The notes beneath the pieces were generated by a model, which saw nothing but the letters and a program-made list of their open reading frames with translations, made no database searches and was not told where the DNA came from. The translations under genes were made by a program, and so were the position numbers. From positions 216,700-280,699 of the forward strand of contig CADCKW010000001.1 of NCBI GenBank assembly GCA_902802115.1: a stretch of 64,000 nt of DNA. Reading direction: 5' to 3'. This DNA is from an uncultured Pseudomonadota bacterium (lineage in GTDB: Bacteria > Pseudomonadota > Alphaproteobacteria > Rs-D84). Below, piece by piece: positions 1 through 9,667 of this stretch. Within the stretch, counting starts at the first letter, position 1; every line of letters starts with the position of its first letter.

Positions 1-1
1 C

Positions 2-1066
2 GGAATTGTTGGTTTGCCAAATGTGGGTAAATCGACGCTATTTAATGCTTTGACACAAAGTGCGGCGGCTGACGCACAAAATTATCCATTTTGCACAATC
101 GAACCAAATACCGGTCGTGTTGTTGTGCCTGATGAAACATTATTAAAATTGGCGGCTGTTGATAATTCTGAAAAGATTATACCAACACAACTGGAAATTG
201 TTGATATTGCAGGCCTGGTCAAAGGTGCATCAACTGGCGAAGGTCTGGGAAATAAATTTTTGGGAAATATCCTTGAAACAGACGCGATTATTCATGTTGT
301 TCGTTGTTTTGAAAACGATGATATTGTCCATGTAAATGGAAAAATAGACCCGATTGCTGATATTGATACGATTGAAACAGAATTGGCTTTGGCTGATTTG
401 GAAAGTATTGAAAAACAGATAAAAAACCTGGAAAAGAAAGCACGCGGGCTGGATAAAGACGCGGCAAAATTATTGGCGGACGCAACAATTATTCGTGAAA
501 ATTTAACAAATGGTATTCCGGCCAGAAATTTAGATATTGATGCAAAACCGTTTAATTTATTGACGGCAAAACCTGTTATTTATGTGTGTAATGTTGATGA
601 AAAATCCGCGGCAACTGGAAATGAATTTTCGCGTGCGGTTATTGATAAATTTGGTGAAAAAAATCCAGTTTTAATTATTTCATCTAAAATAGAAATGGAA
701 ATTGCACAAATCGCAGATATCGATGAGAGAAAAATGTTCTTGGACGATTTGGGATTAAAACAATCGGGTTTGGAACAGGTTATTAAAACAGGTTATAAAA
801 CATTGGGGTTGCAAACATTTTATACGGTTGGACCACGTGAGGCACACGCCTGGACTATTACCGCGGGTATGACCGCCCCCCAGGCCGCCGGCAAAATTCA
901 TACGGATTTTGAACGCGGATTTATTCGTGCCGAAATTATAACACCCAGCGATTACATAGAATATGGTGGCGAGGTCAAAGTCCGCGAGGCTGGAAAAATG
1001 CGAACCGTCGGTCGTGATTATGTAATGCAACCCGGCGATATTTGCCATTTCTTATTTAACGTATAA
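2..1066 (+). CDS. ychF: Ribosome-binding ATPase YchF (5' end outside window)
   Basis: Obg-family P-loop ATPase that binds ribosomes and prefers ATP over GTP. The reading frame is open from base 2 and reads GIVGLPNVGKST, the family's N-terminal Walker A (G1), so only about four residues lie beyond the window edge. The switch region VDIAGLVKGAS and the C-terminal TGS-like segment ending in YVMQPGDICHFLFNV are both present, giving essentially the full family length of about 360 residues. NVDE, in the place of the guanine-specificity NKxD, fits the YchF subfamily. An intrinsic terminator follows directly. The neighbour on the far side is unknown. Confidence 0.97.
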   Translation, partial: GIVGLPNVGKSTLFNALTQSAAADAQNYPFCTIEPNTGRVVVPDETLLKLAAVDNSEKIIPTQLEIVDIAGLVKGASTGEGLGNKFLGNILETDAIIHVVRCFENDDIVHVNGKIDPIADIDTIETELALADLESIEKQIKNLEKKARGLDKDAAKLLADATIIRENLTNGIPARNLDIDAKPFNLLTAKPVIYVCNVDEKSAATGNEFSRAVIDKFGEKNPVLIISSKIEMEIAQIADIDERKMFLDDLGLKQSGLEQVIKTGYKTLGLQTFYTVGPREAHAWTITAGMTAPQAAGKIHTDFERGFIRAEIITPSDYIEYGGEVKVREAGKMRTVGRDYVMQPGDICHFLFNV

Positions 1067-1085
1067 AATAAAACTGTTAAAAATT

Positions 1086-1130
1086 ACCGGTGTTTTTGAT
1101 AAAAATTATTAAAAATGCCGGTATTTTTTT
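1086..1130 (+). terminator. Intrinsic terminator after ychF
   Basis: The arms ACCGGTGTTTTT and AAAAATGCCGGT pair with two wobbles and are followed by seven T. The hairpin lies 20 bases after the ychF stop and belongs to the CCGG-stem terminator family seen repeatedly in this window. Confidence 0.75.
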
Positions 1131-1175
1131 ATTCCGCCCAAATCGGGCCAAAAACACAAAATTTTGATATAAATT

Positions 1176-1213
1176 CCCGGCTTTTTTAATCAAAATGTTA
1201 AAAAAAGCCGGGG
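1176..1213 (-). terminator. Probable terminator hairpin after dnaG
   Basis: A CCCGGCTTTTTTAA / TTAAAAAAAGCCGGG inverted repeat lies just past the dnaG stop on the minus strand. The T-tract beyond it is weak, but the U-rich arm itself could release polymerase. It separates the convergent ychF and dnaG transcripts. Confidence 0.55.
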
Positions 1214-1221
1214 TATAAATC

Positions 1222-2838
1222 TTATTCCATATATAATAATTTTTCTAATTTTTGATTTATATCGGTAATTTTTTTCTTTATATCGGCCAAATCTTCATTT
1301 GTGATATTTTCACCATTTATCATAGCCTGGGTTTTTGTTTTTAATTCTTGTTCCAACGCCATACGATATCTTTGCAGTTTTAATGATACGATAAATTTTT
1401 CAGCCTGTTTTTCGTTCCAAGATAAATCAGGTGCGTTTCCATCAAAAGAAATATTCAAACTTGCCAAAAAATCTGCGTATTGCGTGGCGATATTTTCAAA
1501 ATTATTCACAATATAAATCAGTGTGTTTTTCGTCACCAAATCTGTATCGGGTAATTTTATTGCGGGTTTATCATCTTTTTTCCAAGAACGCCACTCCTGA
1601 AATTCGCGTTTTTTGTATTCTTGTTCATATTCAAATTGTAATTTTTTATCTGTGATTTTTTTAATTTCTGTATCTAAAAATTTTTCAGCCTGCACACGTC
1701 CCCCTGGGGTTTTTACCAAATAATTTTGATTCACCCAATTCCACAAAAAATCAATTAATGGCGTTGCATCATCAATAATTTTTTTCATCGCGGAAACACC
1801 CCCAGTTTTTAAAACTTCATCTGGGTCTTTACCGCCCGTCACAAATGCAAAACGCACATTTGAATTATCTTTGACAAACGGTAAAACAATAGATGCCGCA
1901 CGTGATGCCGCCTTTTGTCCGGCTGAATCCCCATCAAAGCAAAAAATTATATTACGATTTGATTTGCATAAAATTGCAATATGGTCTTCGGTTAATGCGG
2001 TGCCCAGTGGCGCGACTGTTTCGCCAAAACCATGACATTGCATTTGTATAGCATCAATTTGACCTTCGACAATAATACTACGATTATTTTTATAAATTTC
2101 TTCGCGTGCAAAATTAAAACCAAATATAGTGTGTCTTTTATGAAACAATTCTGTATCGGTTGTATTGATATATTTAGGCTCACTGCCGTCCAGACTGCGT
2201 CCTGAAAAAGCGATAACTTTTCCTTTTGGGTCAAATATAGGAAACATTAATTTATGACGGAAAAAATCAAATAAACCATAATCACCATGCCGAACCAAAC
2301 CTGTTGCTAATAAATTAGATTGTTTTAAATTTCCAAATTTATTTGTAATCAAATTGTTTTTTGGGGCATAACCCAAACGATATTTTTTTATCATATCGTC
2401 CGTAAAACCACGCCCACGAATATACGCCAACGCATCAGCCCCAACCGGTTCAAATAATAATTTTTGATATTCTTTTGTGGCGCGTTCGCATATATCAAAG
2501 TAAGAATCTTCTAAACGCACTCTTTCTGGGGATTTTTCTTTAACTGTTGGCATTTTTAATCCCGCCATATCTGCCAATTCTTGCAAAGCGGTTTTAAATT
2601 CAACATGTTCAATATTCATTATAAAAGAAACAATATCGCCATGTGCGCCACAACCAAAACAATGATAAAAACCTTTTTCTTCATTGACCGAAAAAGATGG
2701 TGTTTTTTCATTATGAAACGGGCAACAACCCCAATAATTTTGACCTTTTTTGGTCAAAGGGACATGTCGTCCAACCACATCAACAATTGACAAGCGTGTG
2801 CGTAATTCATCAACAAAATTATTATCATATTTTGCCAA
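1222..2838 (-). CDS. dnaG: DNA primase DnaG
   Basis: Synthesises RNA primers at the replication fork. The N-terminal CHC2 zinc ribbon is intact: Cys39, His42, Cys60 and Cys63 in a C-x2-H-x17-C-x2-C array. The Toprim catalytic residues are Glu259 (VEGQID) and Asp302/Asp304 (FDGDSAG). At 538 residues it is shorter than the usual 580-640, with the deficit in the C-terminal helicase-binding part. The start is TTG, immediately after the topA stop (TAATTG), with AAAGGA upstream inside topA, so translation is probably coupled. The N-terminus MAKYDNNFVDELRTR aligns with normal DnaG starts, which supports the TTG. rpoD, a frequent downstream partner of dnaG, is not here. Confidence 0.97.
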   Translation of the reverse strand: MAKYDNNFVDELRTRLSIVDVVGRHVPLTKKGQNYWGCCPFHNEKTPSFSVNEEKGFYHCFGCGAHGDIVSFIMNIEHVEFKTALQELADMAGLKMPTVKEKSPERVRLEDSYFDICERATKEYQKLLFEPVGADALAYIRGRGFTDDMIKKYRLGYAPKNNLITNKFGNLKQSNLLATGLVRHGDYGLFDFFRHKLMFPIFDPKGKVIAFSGRSLDGSEPKYINTTDTELFHKRHTIFGFNFAREEIYKNNRSIIVEGQIDAIQMQCHGFGETVAPLGTALTEDHIAILCKSNRNIIFCFDGDSAGQKAASRAASIVLPFVKDNSNVRFAFVTGGKDPDEVLKTGGVSAMKKIIDDATPLIDFLWNWVNQNYLVKTPGGRVQAEKFLDTEIKKITDKKLQFEYEQEYKKREFQEWRSWKKDDKPAIKLPDTDLVTKNTLIYIVNNFENIATQYADFLASLNISFDGNAPDLSWNEKQAEKFIVSLKLQRYRMALEQELKTKTQAMINGENITNEDLADIKKKITDINQKLEKLLYME

Positions 2839-5115
2839 TTATTTTTTTCCTTTTTTTGCCGGAATCGGTGCGTTGCCAGACGATTTTTTATTGTTTATTA
2901 AATTGATTGCCGTTTCCAAATCAGGTTGTGATTTAACCGAAACATTTACTTTATTACTGGAAATATATGGGCCATATCGTCCGGTCGCAAAATATAAAAT
3001 CGGTTGTTTTGTTGCCGGGTTTATTCCCAATTCAACTGATGTTTTTGCAGACGTTTTTTTATCTAATAATTCTTTGGCTATTTCCAGTGTAATTGTATCC
3101 GCGGTATAATTTTTTGCCGCCGCATTTTGTTTGCCATTTGAAACATACGGACCAAATTTACCACGTGGATAAAAAGTAATACCTTCGTCTAAATCAATTG
3201 GTTCATCGGGTTTTTTTGTCGTATTATCATCGGTTGGTATTTCCGCAGATTCTGTGGTTCCAATTTTCAAAGTATAATCACAATCTGGATATTTATTGCA
3301 ACCAATAAACGCGCCATATTTTGACAGTTTTATTCCCAACACACCGCCGCATTTTGGGCATTTTGTATTTGCATCTGGGAATAAATGATGTTCCATAAAT
3401 TTATTTATAACATCGATAATTTCACTAGTTTTAACACCACGCGCGGCTTCAATTGTGGCCTCGGTCGGTTTCCAGAAATCTTGCAAAGCGGTAATTTTAT
3501 CATTTTTACCATTTGAAACATCGTCCAAAGTATCTTCTGTTTTTGCGGTAAAATTAACATCAACCAAATCGGTAAAATATTTAGATAAATATGCAGAAAT
3601 AATCCAACCTGCACTTGTTGGGTGAAATCTGTGTTGTTTATCTTGTTCAACATAACTTCTATCAACAATAGTCGACATAATTGTTGCATATGTTGATGGT
3701 CGCCCTATTCCCAATTCTTCCAGTTTTTTAACCAAAGATGCTTCGGTAAATCTGGGTGGTGGTGTTGTCCAATGTTGTTCAGGTAAAAATTTACTTATTG
3801 TGATTTTATCACCAATATTTAAAGGTGGTAATTTTACAACATCTTCATCTGTATCATCATCGCGTGTTTCATTATAAACATGCATAAATCCGTCAAAAGT
3901 GCATGTTGTTCCAACACTGTGGAAAATTGCATTTGTGTTATCTGGTTTAATATCAACGGCCACAGAATCAAATTCTGCATTTACCATTTGACACGCGATT
4001 GTTCGTTTCCAAATCAAATCGTATAATTTTTGTTCATCTGTATCCAAGTTTTTTGCCGGCGCATCAAAATGGGTTGGACGTATAGCTTCGTGTGCTTCCT
4101 GGGCATTTTTAGATTTAGTGATATAAACATTTGGTGATTTTGGAACGAAATTATCACCATATGTTTTTGCGATATATTTACGAATATCTGCAACCGCCTC
4201 TGCTGACAAATTTGTTGCATCGGTTCGCATATATGTAATTAAACCTTGTTCGTATAAATGTTGTGCAACCGACATTGTCCGCTTTGATGAAAAATATAAT
4301 TTACGCGCGGCTTCTTGCTGCAAAGTACTGGTTGTAAATGGTGCAAATGCTCTACGCGATGTTTTTTTCTTTTCAATATTTACAACAGATGCCGAAACAA
4401 CCGGTTCACCCAAAGTATTTAATATTTCATCAATTTCATCTTTACTTTTAATGGTTTGTTTATCAATTTTTTTATTTTTATATTTTGATAAAATTCCACT
4501 GAACTCTGAACTCTGAACTCTGAACTCTGATTTCAATGACCAATATTCTTGTGGGTGGAAAGCCTCTATTTCGCGTTCCCTATCAACAACCAATTTAACA
4601 GCAACCGATTGCACACGACCCGCCGACCGTCCCAAATTGCGCCGCCATAACAAAGGCGAAACACTAAAACCAATTAAATAATCCAGGGCGCGTCGCACAA
4701 TATATGCATCAACCAAATTAGAATCTATTTCCCTGGGCTCCTTTATAGCCGCCATAACCGCGTTTTTAGTGATTTCATGAAAAGCCACACGATAAACCGG
4801 TGTTTTACCCAATACGCGTTTAGATTTTAATATATCCAAAATATGCCATGCAATAGCCTCGCCCTCGCGGTCAGGGTCCGATGCCAAATACACTGCGTCT
4901 GCCTGTTTTACCAAATCGGTAATTAGTTTAATTTGTTTTTCTTTACCCGGCATAATTTGCCAACGCATTTTGAAATTATTTTTTGTATCAACACTGCCGT
5001 TTTCAGGCACCAAATCACGTACATGACCAACAGACGCGATAACACGCCATGGCGCGCCCAAGTATTTTTCTATTGTTTTCGCTTTTGATGGTGATTCCAC
5101 AATCAGTAAATTCAT
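2839..5115 (-). CDS. topA: DNA topoisomerase I
   Basis: Type IA topoisomerase that relaxes negative supercoils. The Toprim domain starts at residue 1 (LLIVESPSKAKT, Glu7) and carries the DPDREGE acidic triad around residues 80-86. The active-site tyrosine is Tyr295 in ITYMRTDAT. A C4 zinc finger (CPKCGG...CNKYPDC) and two glycine-rich C-terminal repeats (RGKFGPYVS, TGRYGPYIS) follow, ending in a lysine-rich tail. Length is 758 residues, within family range. An oddity is that residues 196-205 are encoded by four tandem GAACTCT heptamers (plus strand), in a segment that is variable in other TopA proteins. It is the likely lead gene of topA-dnaG and sits three bases after rodA. Confidence 0.97.
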   Translation of the reverse strand: MNLLIVESPSKAKTIEKYLGAPWRVIASVGHVRDLVPENGSVDTKNNFKMRWQIMPGKEKQIKLITDLVKQADAVYLASDPDREGEAIAWHILDILKSKRVLGKTPVYRVAFHEITKNAVMAAIKEPREIDSNLVDAYIVRRALDYLIGFSVSPLLWRRNLGRSAGRVQSVAVKLVVDREREIEAFHPQEYWSLKSEFRVQSSEFSGILSKYKNKKIDKQTIKSKDEIDEILNTLGEPVVSASVVNIEKKKTSRRAFAPFTTSTLQQEAARKLYFSSKRTMSVAQHLYEQGLITYMRTDATNLSAEAVADIRKYIAKTYGDNFVPKSPNVYITKSKNAQEAHEAIRPTHFDAPAKNLDTDEQKLYDLIWKRTIACQMVNAEFDSVAVDIKPDNTNAIFHSVGTTCTFDGFMHVYNETRDDDTDEDVVKLPPLNIGDKITISKFLPEQHWTTPPPRFTEASLVKKLEELGIGRPSTYATIMSTIVDRSYVEQDKQHRFHPTSAGWIISAYLSKYFTDLVDVNFTAKTEDTLDDVSNGKNDKITALQDFWKPTEATIEAARGVKTSEIIDVINKFMEHHLFPDANTKCPKCGGVLGIKLSKYGAFIGCNKYPDCDYTLKIGTTESAEIPTDDNTTKKPDEPIDLDEGITFYPRGKFGPYVSNGKQNAAAKNYTADTITLEIAKELLDKKTSAKTSVELGINPATKQPILYFATGRYGPYISSNKVNVSVKSQPDLETAINLINNKKSSGNAPIPAKKGKK
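4501..4530. repeat. Heptanucleotide tandem repeat (GAACTCT x4) inside topA
   Basis: Four perfect tandem copies of GAACTCT plus two further bases lie in the coding part of topA. On the coding strand they read CAGAGTT repeated. Seven is not a multiple of three, so gain or loss of one unit would shift the frame, while the present copy number keeps topA open. The same CAGAGTT unit recurs in the palindromic spacer between mnmG and fabG. Confidence 0.9.
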
Positions 5116-5118
5116 AAT

Positions 5119-6267
5119 TTAACTTCCTTTTGCAGATAATTGTTGATCTTTATTTATATACGCGTTTTGGCACAGTCCAAACCCAAACATCAATGATAGC
5201 AAACTGCTGCCACCAAAAGACATCAGCGGCAACGGCACACCAACGGTTGGCAATAAACCCAATACCATTGAAATATTTATAAAATAATAAACAAAAAAGT
5301 TCAACATAAAACCAAAACACACTAATTGCCCAAATCGATTCTTGCATGTTTTTGCGCACCAAAACAGAACCAAAATAATCCATGTATAAATAGCCAATAA
5401 AATAAACGCACCAATAAATCCAAACTCTTCACCCAACATAGTAAAAATAAAATCTGTTTGTTTTTCTGGCAAAAACGATTGTTGTGATTGGGTCCCAGAC
5501 ATATAACCTTTGCCAAAAACACCCCCAGACCCAAATGCAATTTTTGCCTGGTTTATTTGATAACCGGTTCCCTTGGCATCGTGTTCAGGGTTTATAAAAG
5601 TAATAATTCTGTCGCGTTGATAATCGTGCATACCACCAAACCAAACAACCGGCGCCGCCATAACACCCAAAATAGCCACAATGATAAACCATTTTTTTTG
5701 CGCGCCAACAATATAAAACATACCAAACATAATCATCAACATTGATAATGCGGTTCCTAAATCAGGTTGCACAACAATCAATGCAAATGGCACAAATGTC
5801 ATCAATACAGGTGCAACATAGTTTTTCGCCTGGGTTAATTCCACAGAATTCATCCATGCAAAATAACGCGACAAAGCCAACACCAGTGCAATTTTAATAA
5901 ATTCGGACGGTTGAATATTTATAACCCCCAGATTTAACCATCGTTGCGCCCCCATACCAACATCACCAATAAATGTCACCAAAACTATCAAAATAAACGC
6001 AACAGCATAAATTAAATATGCAGATTTTAACCATGTTTTAATATTAGAAAACGCAACAATAAAAAATACAACAAACCCCAATAATATTTTGAATAATTGT
6101 GGTGCGGCAAATGGTTGCCAATTACCACCACCGGCAGAAAACAATACCATAACCGAAATAGCCAAAACCGCGCACATAGGCAAAAACAAACCCCATAAAA
6201 ACCGCGATAACTTTTCAGGTATCGTCATCATGTTTGCATTAGAAACGCGTGTTTGGTGAATTATCAT
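5119..6267 (-). CDS. rodA: Rod-shape peptidoglycan polymerase RodA
   Basis: SEDS-family glycosyltransferase that polymerises lateral-wall peptidoglycan with its partner PBP2 in the inner membrane. The 382 residues are dominated by about ten hydrophobic segments. SEDS signatures are visible: QPSEFIKIALVLALSRYF, VVQPDLGTALSM (with the catalytic aspartate), and near the C-terminus LPTVGVPLPLMSFGGSS. Its start overlaps the mrdA stop by four bases (ATGA), so it is the last gene of the mreC-mreD-mrdA-rodA operon. An internal MMTIPEKL at residue 13 is an alternative start. Confidence 0.96.
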   Translation of the reverse strand: MIIHQTRVSNANMMTIPEKLSRFLWGLFLPMCAVLAISVMVLFSAGGGNWQPFAAPQLFKILLGFVVFFIVAFSNIKTWLKSAYLIYAVAFILIVLVTFIGDVGMGAQRWLNLGVINIQPSEFIKIALVLALSRYFAWMNSVELTQAKNYVAPVLMTFVPFALIVVQPDLGTALSMLMIMFGMFYIVGAQKKWFIIVAILGVMAAPVVWFGGMHDYQRDRIITFINPEHDAKGTGYQINQAKIAFGSGGVFGKGYMSGTQSQQSFLPEKQTDFIFTMLGEEFGFIGAFILLAIYTWIILVLFWCAKTCKNRFGQLVCFGFMLNFFVYYFINISMVLGLLPTVGVPLPLMSFGGSSLLSLMFGFGLCQNAYINKDQQLSAKGS

Positions 6268-8039
6268 TTATCGCCCTCTAATAAAGTTTTCATAACCGCG
6301 GCACATGTTCGCGCGGCGGGACCACTGCCCCCTGAATGTTCTGTAATTATACAAACCGCATAACGTGGATTATCGGTTGGTGCATATCCAACAAACAAAC
6401 CATGATTTCGTTTATTCCACTCTAATTGTGATGCCGCCAACACCCCTGTGGCGCGTTCTTTTTTTGAAATATTACGCACCTGGGAAGTTCCTGTTTTTCC
6501 ACCCATTTTTGCGCCATCAACATTTATCGCACTGCCACTGGCGGTACCACCAGGCTGGGTCACCATTTCCAAACCGCGCAAAACATAATTTATGTTTTTT
6601 CTGTCCAGTCCCAGATTTTTAAATTTTTGTTTTTTATTTGAATAAATCAATCGTGGCATAACAATCTTGTTTGATGTCACGCGCGCCAACATCAATGCCA
6701 ATTGCAGACAGTTTGTTAAAATAAATCCCTGACCAATTCCAGAAATTATTGTATCACCATGAACCCAATTGGCACCCACATGTTTTTCCTTCCAATATTT
6801 ATCAGGTATCACCCCAGCCATTTCTTTTGGGAAAATATCACTCAAATATTTTTCACCCAAACCCAAACGCAATGCCATTTTTCGTATTGCATCAATACCA
6901 ATCTTTAACGCCAATTTATAAAAATAAATATCGCAAGAATGTGCCAATGCCCCCGCCAGATTCATATGACCATGACCTTTGGCTTCCCAACAATGATATC
7001 GCCTATCGCCATAATCCCAATAACCCGGACAATAAACCTGTTCATCTGGGGTGACCGCCCCAGATTCCAATGCCGCCAAAGCCACAATAATTTTAAAAGT
7101 TGAACCTGGTGGAAACAAACCTTCAACGGTTTTATTTACAAAAGGTTTCATATAATCATTACGCAGTTTTTCCATATATTCTTCGGCATCATCGCCCGAA
7201 AATAAATTTGGGTCAAAACCTGGGGCCGATGTCATTGCCAAAATATCACCAGATTCAATATCAATTGCAACACCACAACCGGCATTGTGTTGTTTTAACG
7301 CATCGTGCATAACCCGTTGTGCATCATAACGCAGAGTTGTTTGAATATCGTGTCCGGGTTCTGGTTTTATAAATTGGTCTTCATCTTCCCCGGTAATACG
7401 CCCCACCGCATTAGACAACATAACGGTTTGCCCGGGGGTTCCCGCCATTTCGTCGTTATACATTTTTTCCAAACCCAAAACACCAGTTGTGAAAAACGGT
7501 GCATTTGGTTTTGGTGTTTTTGGCGCACCAACATAACCCAATATATGTGCCCCAGATTCATGTAATTCATACACACGCGCATAGCCACTGTTAATATGAA
7601 CACCGGGTAAATTTTTTGCACTTACGCGGGCCAATACAGTCCAATCTGTATGTTCGGAAATCAGCACAGGTTGAAATTTTTGTTGTTTTTTGATTTGTTT
7701 ATCAATTCGTTTTAATGTCTTGGGTTTTAAATTCAAATCATTTGTTAATGTTTTCAACAAAGAATCCAAATCATCGGTTTCTTCGGGAACAATATAAATA
7801 CGATAAATTGGTGTATCGCGTGATACAGGAATACCTTCGGCTGATAAAATTTTTCCGCGTTCAGGCATATTGATTTGAATACGAAAAGAATTATTTTCGG
7901 ACTTCTTTTTATAATCGCGATAATTAAACACCTGCATCTGCAACATACGCAAAATCAATACAGATGTAAGAACTGCGCCTGTTGTTAAAAACAAAGCACT
8001 ACGACGGTTAAAGGTATTTCCAACTTCTATATCAATCAT
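6264..8039 (-). CDS. mrdA: Penicillin-binding protein 2 (transpeptidase)
   Basis: Class B PBP that cross-links peptidoglycan for the elongasome. One N-terminal membrane anchor lies at residues 15-31, then a PBP dimerisation region, then the transpeptidase domain. Catalytic motifs are complete: Ser313 in STFK, the SxN-type motif S368-C369-D370 as in other PBP2 proteins, and K515-T516-G517 in GGKTGTSQ. Length (591) is normal. The start overlaps the end of mreD by eight bases and the stop overlaps rodA, so the four genes are tightly coupled. Confidence 0.96.
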   Translation of the reverse strand: MIDIEVGNTFNRRSALFLTTGAVLTSVLILRMLQMQVFNYRDYKKKSENNSFRIQINMPERGKILSAEGIPVSRDTPIYRIYIVPEETDDLDSLLKTLTNDLNLKPKTLKRIDKQIKKQQKFQPVLISEHTDWTVLARVSAKNLPGVHINSGYARVYELHESGAHILGYVGAPKTPKPNAPFFTTGVLGLEKMYNDEMAGTPGQTVMLSNAVGRITGEDEDQFIKPEPGHDIQTTLRYDAQRVMHDALKQHNAGCGVAIDIESGDILAMTSAPGFDPNLFSGDDAEEYMEKLRNDYMKPFVNKTVEGLFPPGSTFKIIVALAALESGAVTPDEQVYCPGYWDYGDRRYHCWEAKGHGHMNLAGALAHSCDIYFYKLALKIGIDAIRKMALRLGLGEKYLSDIFPKEMAGVIPDKYWKEKHVGANWVHGDTIISGIGQGFILTNCLQLALMLARVTSNKIVMPRLIYSNKKQKFKNLGLDRKNINYVLRGLEMVTQPGGTASGSAINVDGAKMGGKTGTSQVRNISKKERATGVLAASQLEWNKRNHGLFVGYAPTDNPRYAVCIITEHSGGSGPAARTCAAVMKTLLEGDK

Positions 8040-8490
8040 GTGGCAACACCTTGGTTAATAAATTTGTAAAAGGAACATATAATACCGAAACCCATATAAA
8101 CAACCATAACGCGCGACCAACCGTTGTCCAAGACAAATCTGCAAACATTAATATAAAACAAGACGCACCAAAAAATATTACAAATGGAACAATTGCGTTT
8201 TTATCAGCCCTGTGTAAATCGATAAAATATTGAAATCCGTTAATTGCATATGCAATTAAATAACAACATGTCCAAAACAATTTTGTATCGCCGTTATAAT
8301 CAATCAAAAAACAAAATAAAATTGAAAACAAAGGCATCCAATCAACCACACGAACAAACGAAAAGAAAAATATAGGAATAATTGCCAAAATCCCAGCCGG
8401 ATTCCACCAATGCAACTGTAATCGCCATAAAATAATCACAGCCAAAAAAGGCGATATTTTGCGCAAGAAAAAGAAAAAATTCCTAATCAT
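8032..8490 (-). CDS. mreD: Rod-shape membrane protein MreD
   Basis: Small integral membrane protein of the elongasome. The 152-residue product has about five hydrophobic segments and little conserved sequence, as is usual for MreD. The call rests on size, topology and position between mreC and mrdA. The start overlaps the mreC stop by four bases. An N-terminal basic patch (MIRNFFFFLRK) fits the family. Confidence 0.85.
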   Translation of the reverse strand: MIRNFFFFLRKISPFLAVIILWRLQLHWWNPAGILAIIPIFFFSFVRVVDWMPLFSILFCFLIDYNGDTKLFWTCCYLIAYAINGFQYFIDLHRADKNAIVPFVIFFGASCFILMFADLSWTTVGRALWLFIWVSVLYVPFTNLLTKVLPHD

Positions 8491-9308
8491 TTATATTCGT
8501 TGTTATTGTTAAATTCTAAAACTTTGACACGCGATACAGAATCAGGTTGCAACACCTTGACATCGCGACCGTTTTTTAATGTTCCAACCAAAATACCATT
8601 TGGTAAAACACCGCTAATATTACTGGTTATAACCGTCATGCCGCGTTCAGCTTTGAATTCAGGTCTGCTGAAAAAACCAATTTCTGGGGATGCCGACCCA
8701 TCGCCTTGCAAAAAACCATAAACTTCATCACCTGCAATACGCACAGCAATATTACTGTCGGCATCATTTAATGCACGAACACGTGAAAATTCACCACCAA
8801 CATCGATAACCATACCAGCCATAACACCATCAACCGATGTCACAACCATACCTTTTTTTATGCCGTCAAATACACCTTTGTTTATTAAAAAGTTGCTGTG
8901 GTGTAATGCGACAGTATCATGAACGACATCAGCCATAATGACATTTTGTGGTGTTGCATGCACAATATCCAATTCATTTGATAACCGTTTATTTTCAGCA
9001 ATAGCCACCTTGCACTCGTTTTTATCGGCCAATGCGGCATCTAATTCGCGCGCCAAACGTTCATTTTCAGCCCGCAAATTCGATAAATCATAAATATTAG
9101 ATATGGCCTCGCCTGTGGCACGAACAGGCCAAGTGACAACATTTCCAACAAAATGTGCAACTGGTAATATAACATGTCCCGCCCAATTTATCAGGTAAAA
9201 GTCAGGTTTTGACACCAATATATATATAAACACCAACGGAACAGCCGCCGCGGCTGCTGCGGATTTAATCAATTTAACTGCCCGCCAAGATAAAGAGTGC
9301 TGATTCAT
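8487..9308 (-). CDS. mreC: Rod-shape determining protein MreC
   Basis: Bitopic periplasmic scaffold that links MreB, PBP2 and RodA. One N-terminal membrane helix (AAAAAAVPLVFIYILV) is followed by a coiled coil (LRAENERLARELDAALADKNE) and the beta-barrel domain ending in VSRVKVLEF. I chose the ATG at 9308 (MNQHSLSW), giving 273 residues. The open frame continues upstream to 9494 but would overlap rpmI on the other strand and has no family-like sequence. An ATG at 9332 is possible. Neither start has a convincing Shine-Dalgarno. First gene of the shape operon, divergent from rpmI. mreB is not in the window. Confidence 0.92.
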   Translation of the reverse strand: MNQHSLSWRAVKLIKSAAAAAAVPLVFIYILVSKPDFYLINWAGHVILPVAHFVGNVVTWPVRATGEAISNIYDLSNLRAENERLARELDAALADKNECKVAIAENKRLSNELDIVHATPQNVIMADVVHDTVALHHSNFLINKGVFDGIKKGMVVTSVDGVMAGMVIDVGGEFSRVRALNDADSNIAVRIAGDEVYGFLQGDGSASPEIGFFSRPEFKAERGMTVITSNISGVLPNGILVGTLKNGRDVKVLQPDSVSRVKVLEFNNNNEYK

Positions 9309-9451
9309 GTTTTTCAGCCACAGTTTAAACATGAATTTTTTAATATTCAATAAAAACTTGATTTTTTGTTTATTTCTGGCAAAATATGGGTCGTAACGGT
9401 CCAAAATGGCAAAGGCATTGCCATCAGGACATAAAATCAAGAGGTGAAAAA

Positions 9452-9655
9452 ATGCCAAAATTAAAAACCAAGTCATACTTGAAAAAACGTGCATCTATGA
9501 CTGCAACTGGAAAAATCCGTGTTGCCAGAAATGCTCACAAAAAATTACTGCGTCACAAATCAAAACGCGCGAATAACGCGGGGTCTAAGGCACAGTATTT
9601 GAACGATAACATGATGGGCCAGGCTAAAATCTTGGCGCCATACGGTTTGAAATAA
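9452..9655 (+). CDS. rpmI: 50S ribosomal protein L35
   Basis: A 67-residue basic ribosomal protein beginning MPKLKTKSYLKKRASMTATGK, the standard L35 N-terminus. The ATG at 9452 has an AGAGGTG Shine-Dalgarno. The longer open frame from 9386 lacks family sequence. It is followed after 12 bases by rplT. infC, which normally precedes rpmI, is some 43 kb away at 53.0 kb, so translation of L35 and L20 is uncoupled from IF3 here. Confidence 0.97.
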   Translation: MPKLKTKSYLKKRASMTATGKIRVARNAHKKLLRHKSKRANNAGSKAQYLNDNMMGQAKILAPYGLK

Positions 9656-9667
9656 TAGGGGGCAATC

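Noticed and set aside
9309-9494. 62-codon N-terminal extension of MreC
   Set aside because: It overlaps rpmI and its promoter on the opposite strand and contains no MreC-like sequence; the start was moved to 9308.
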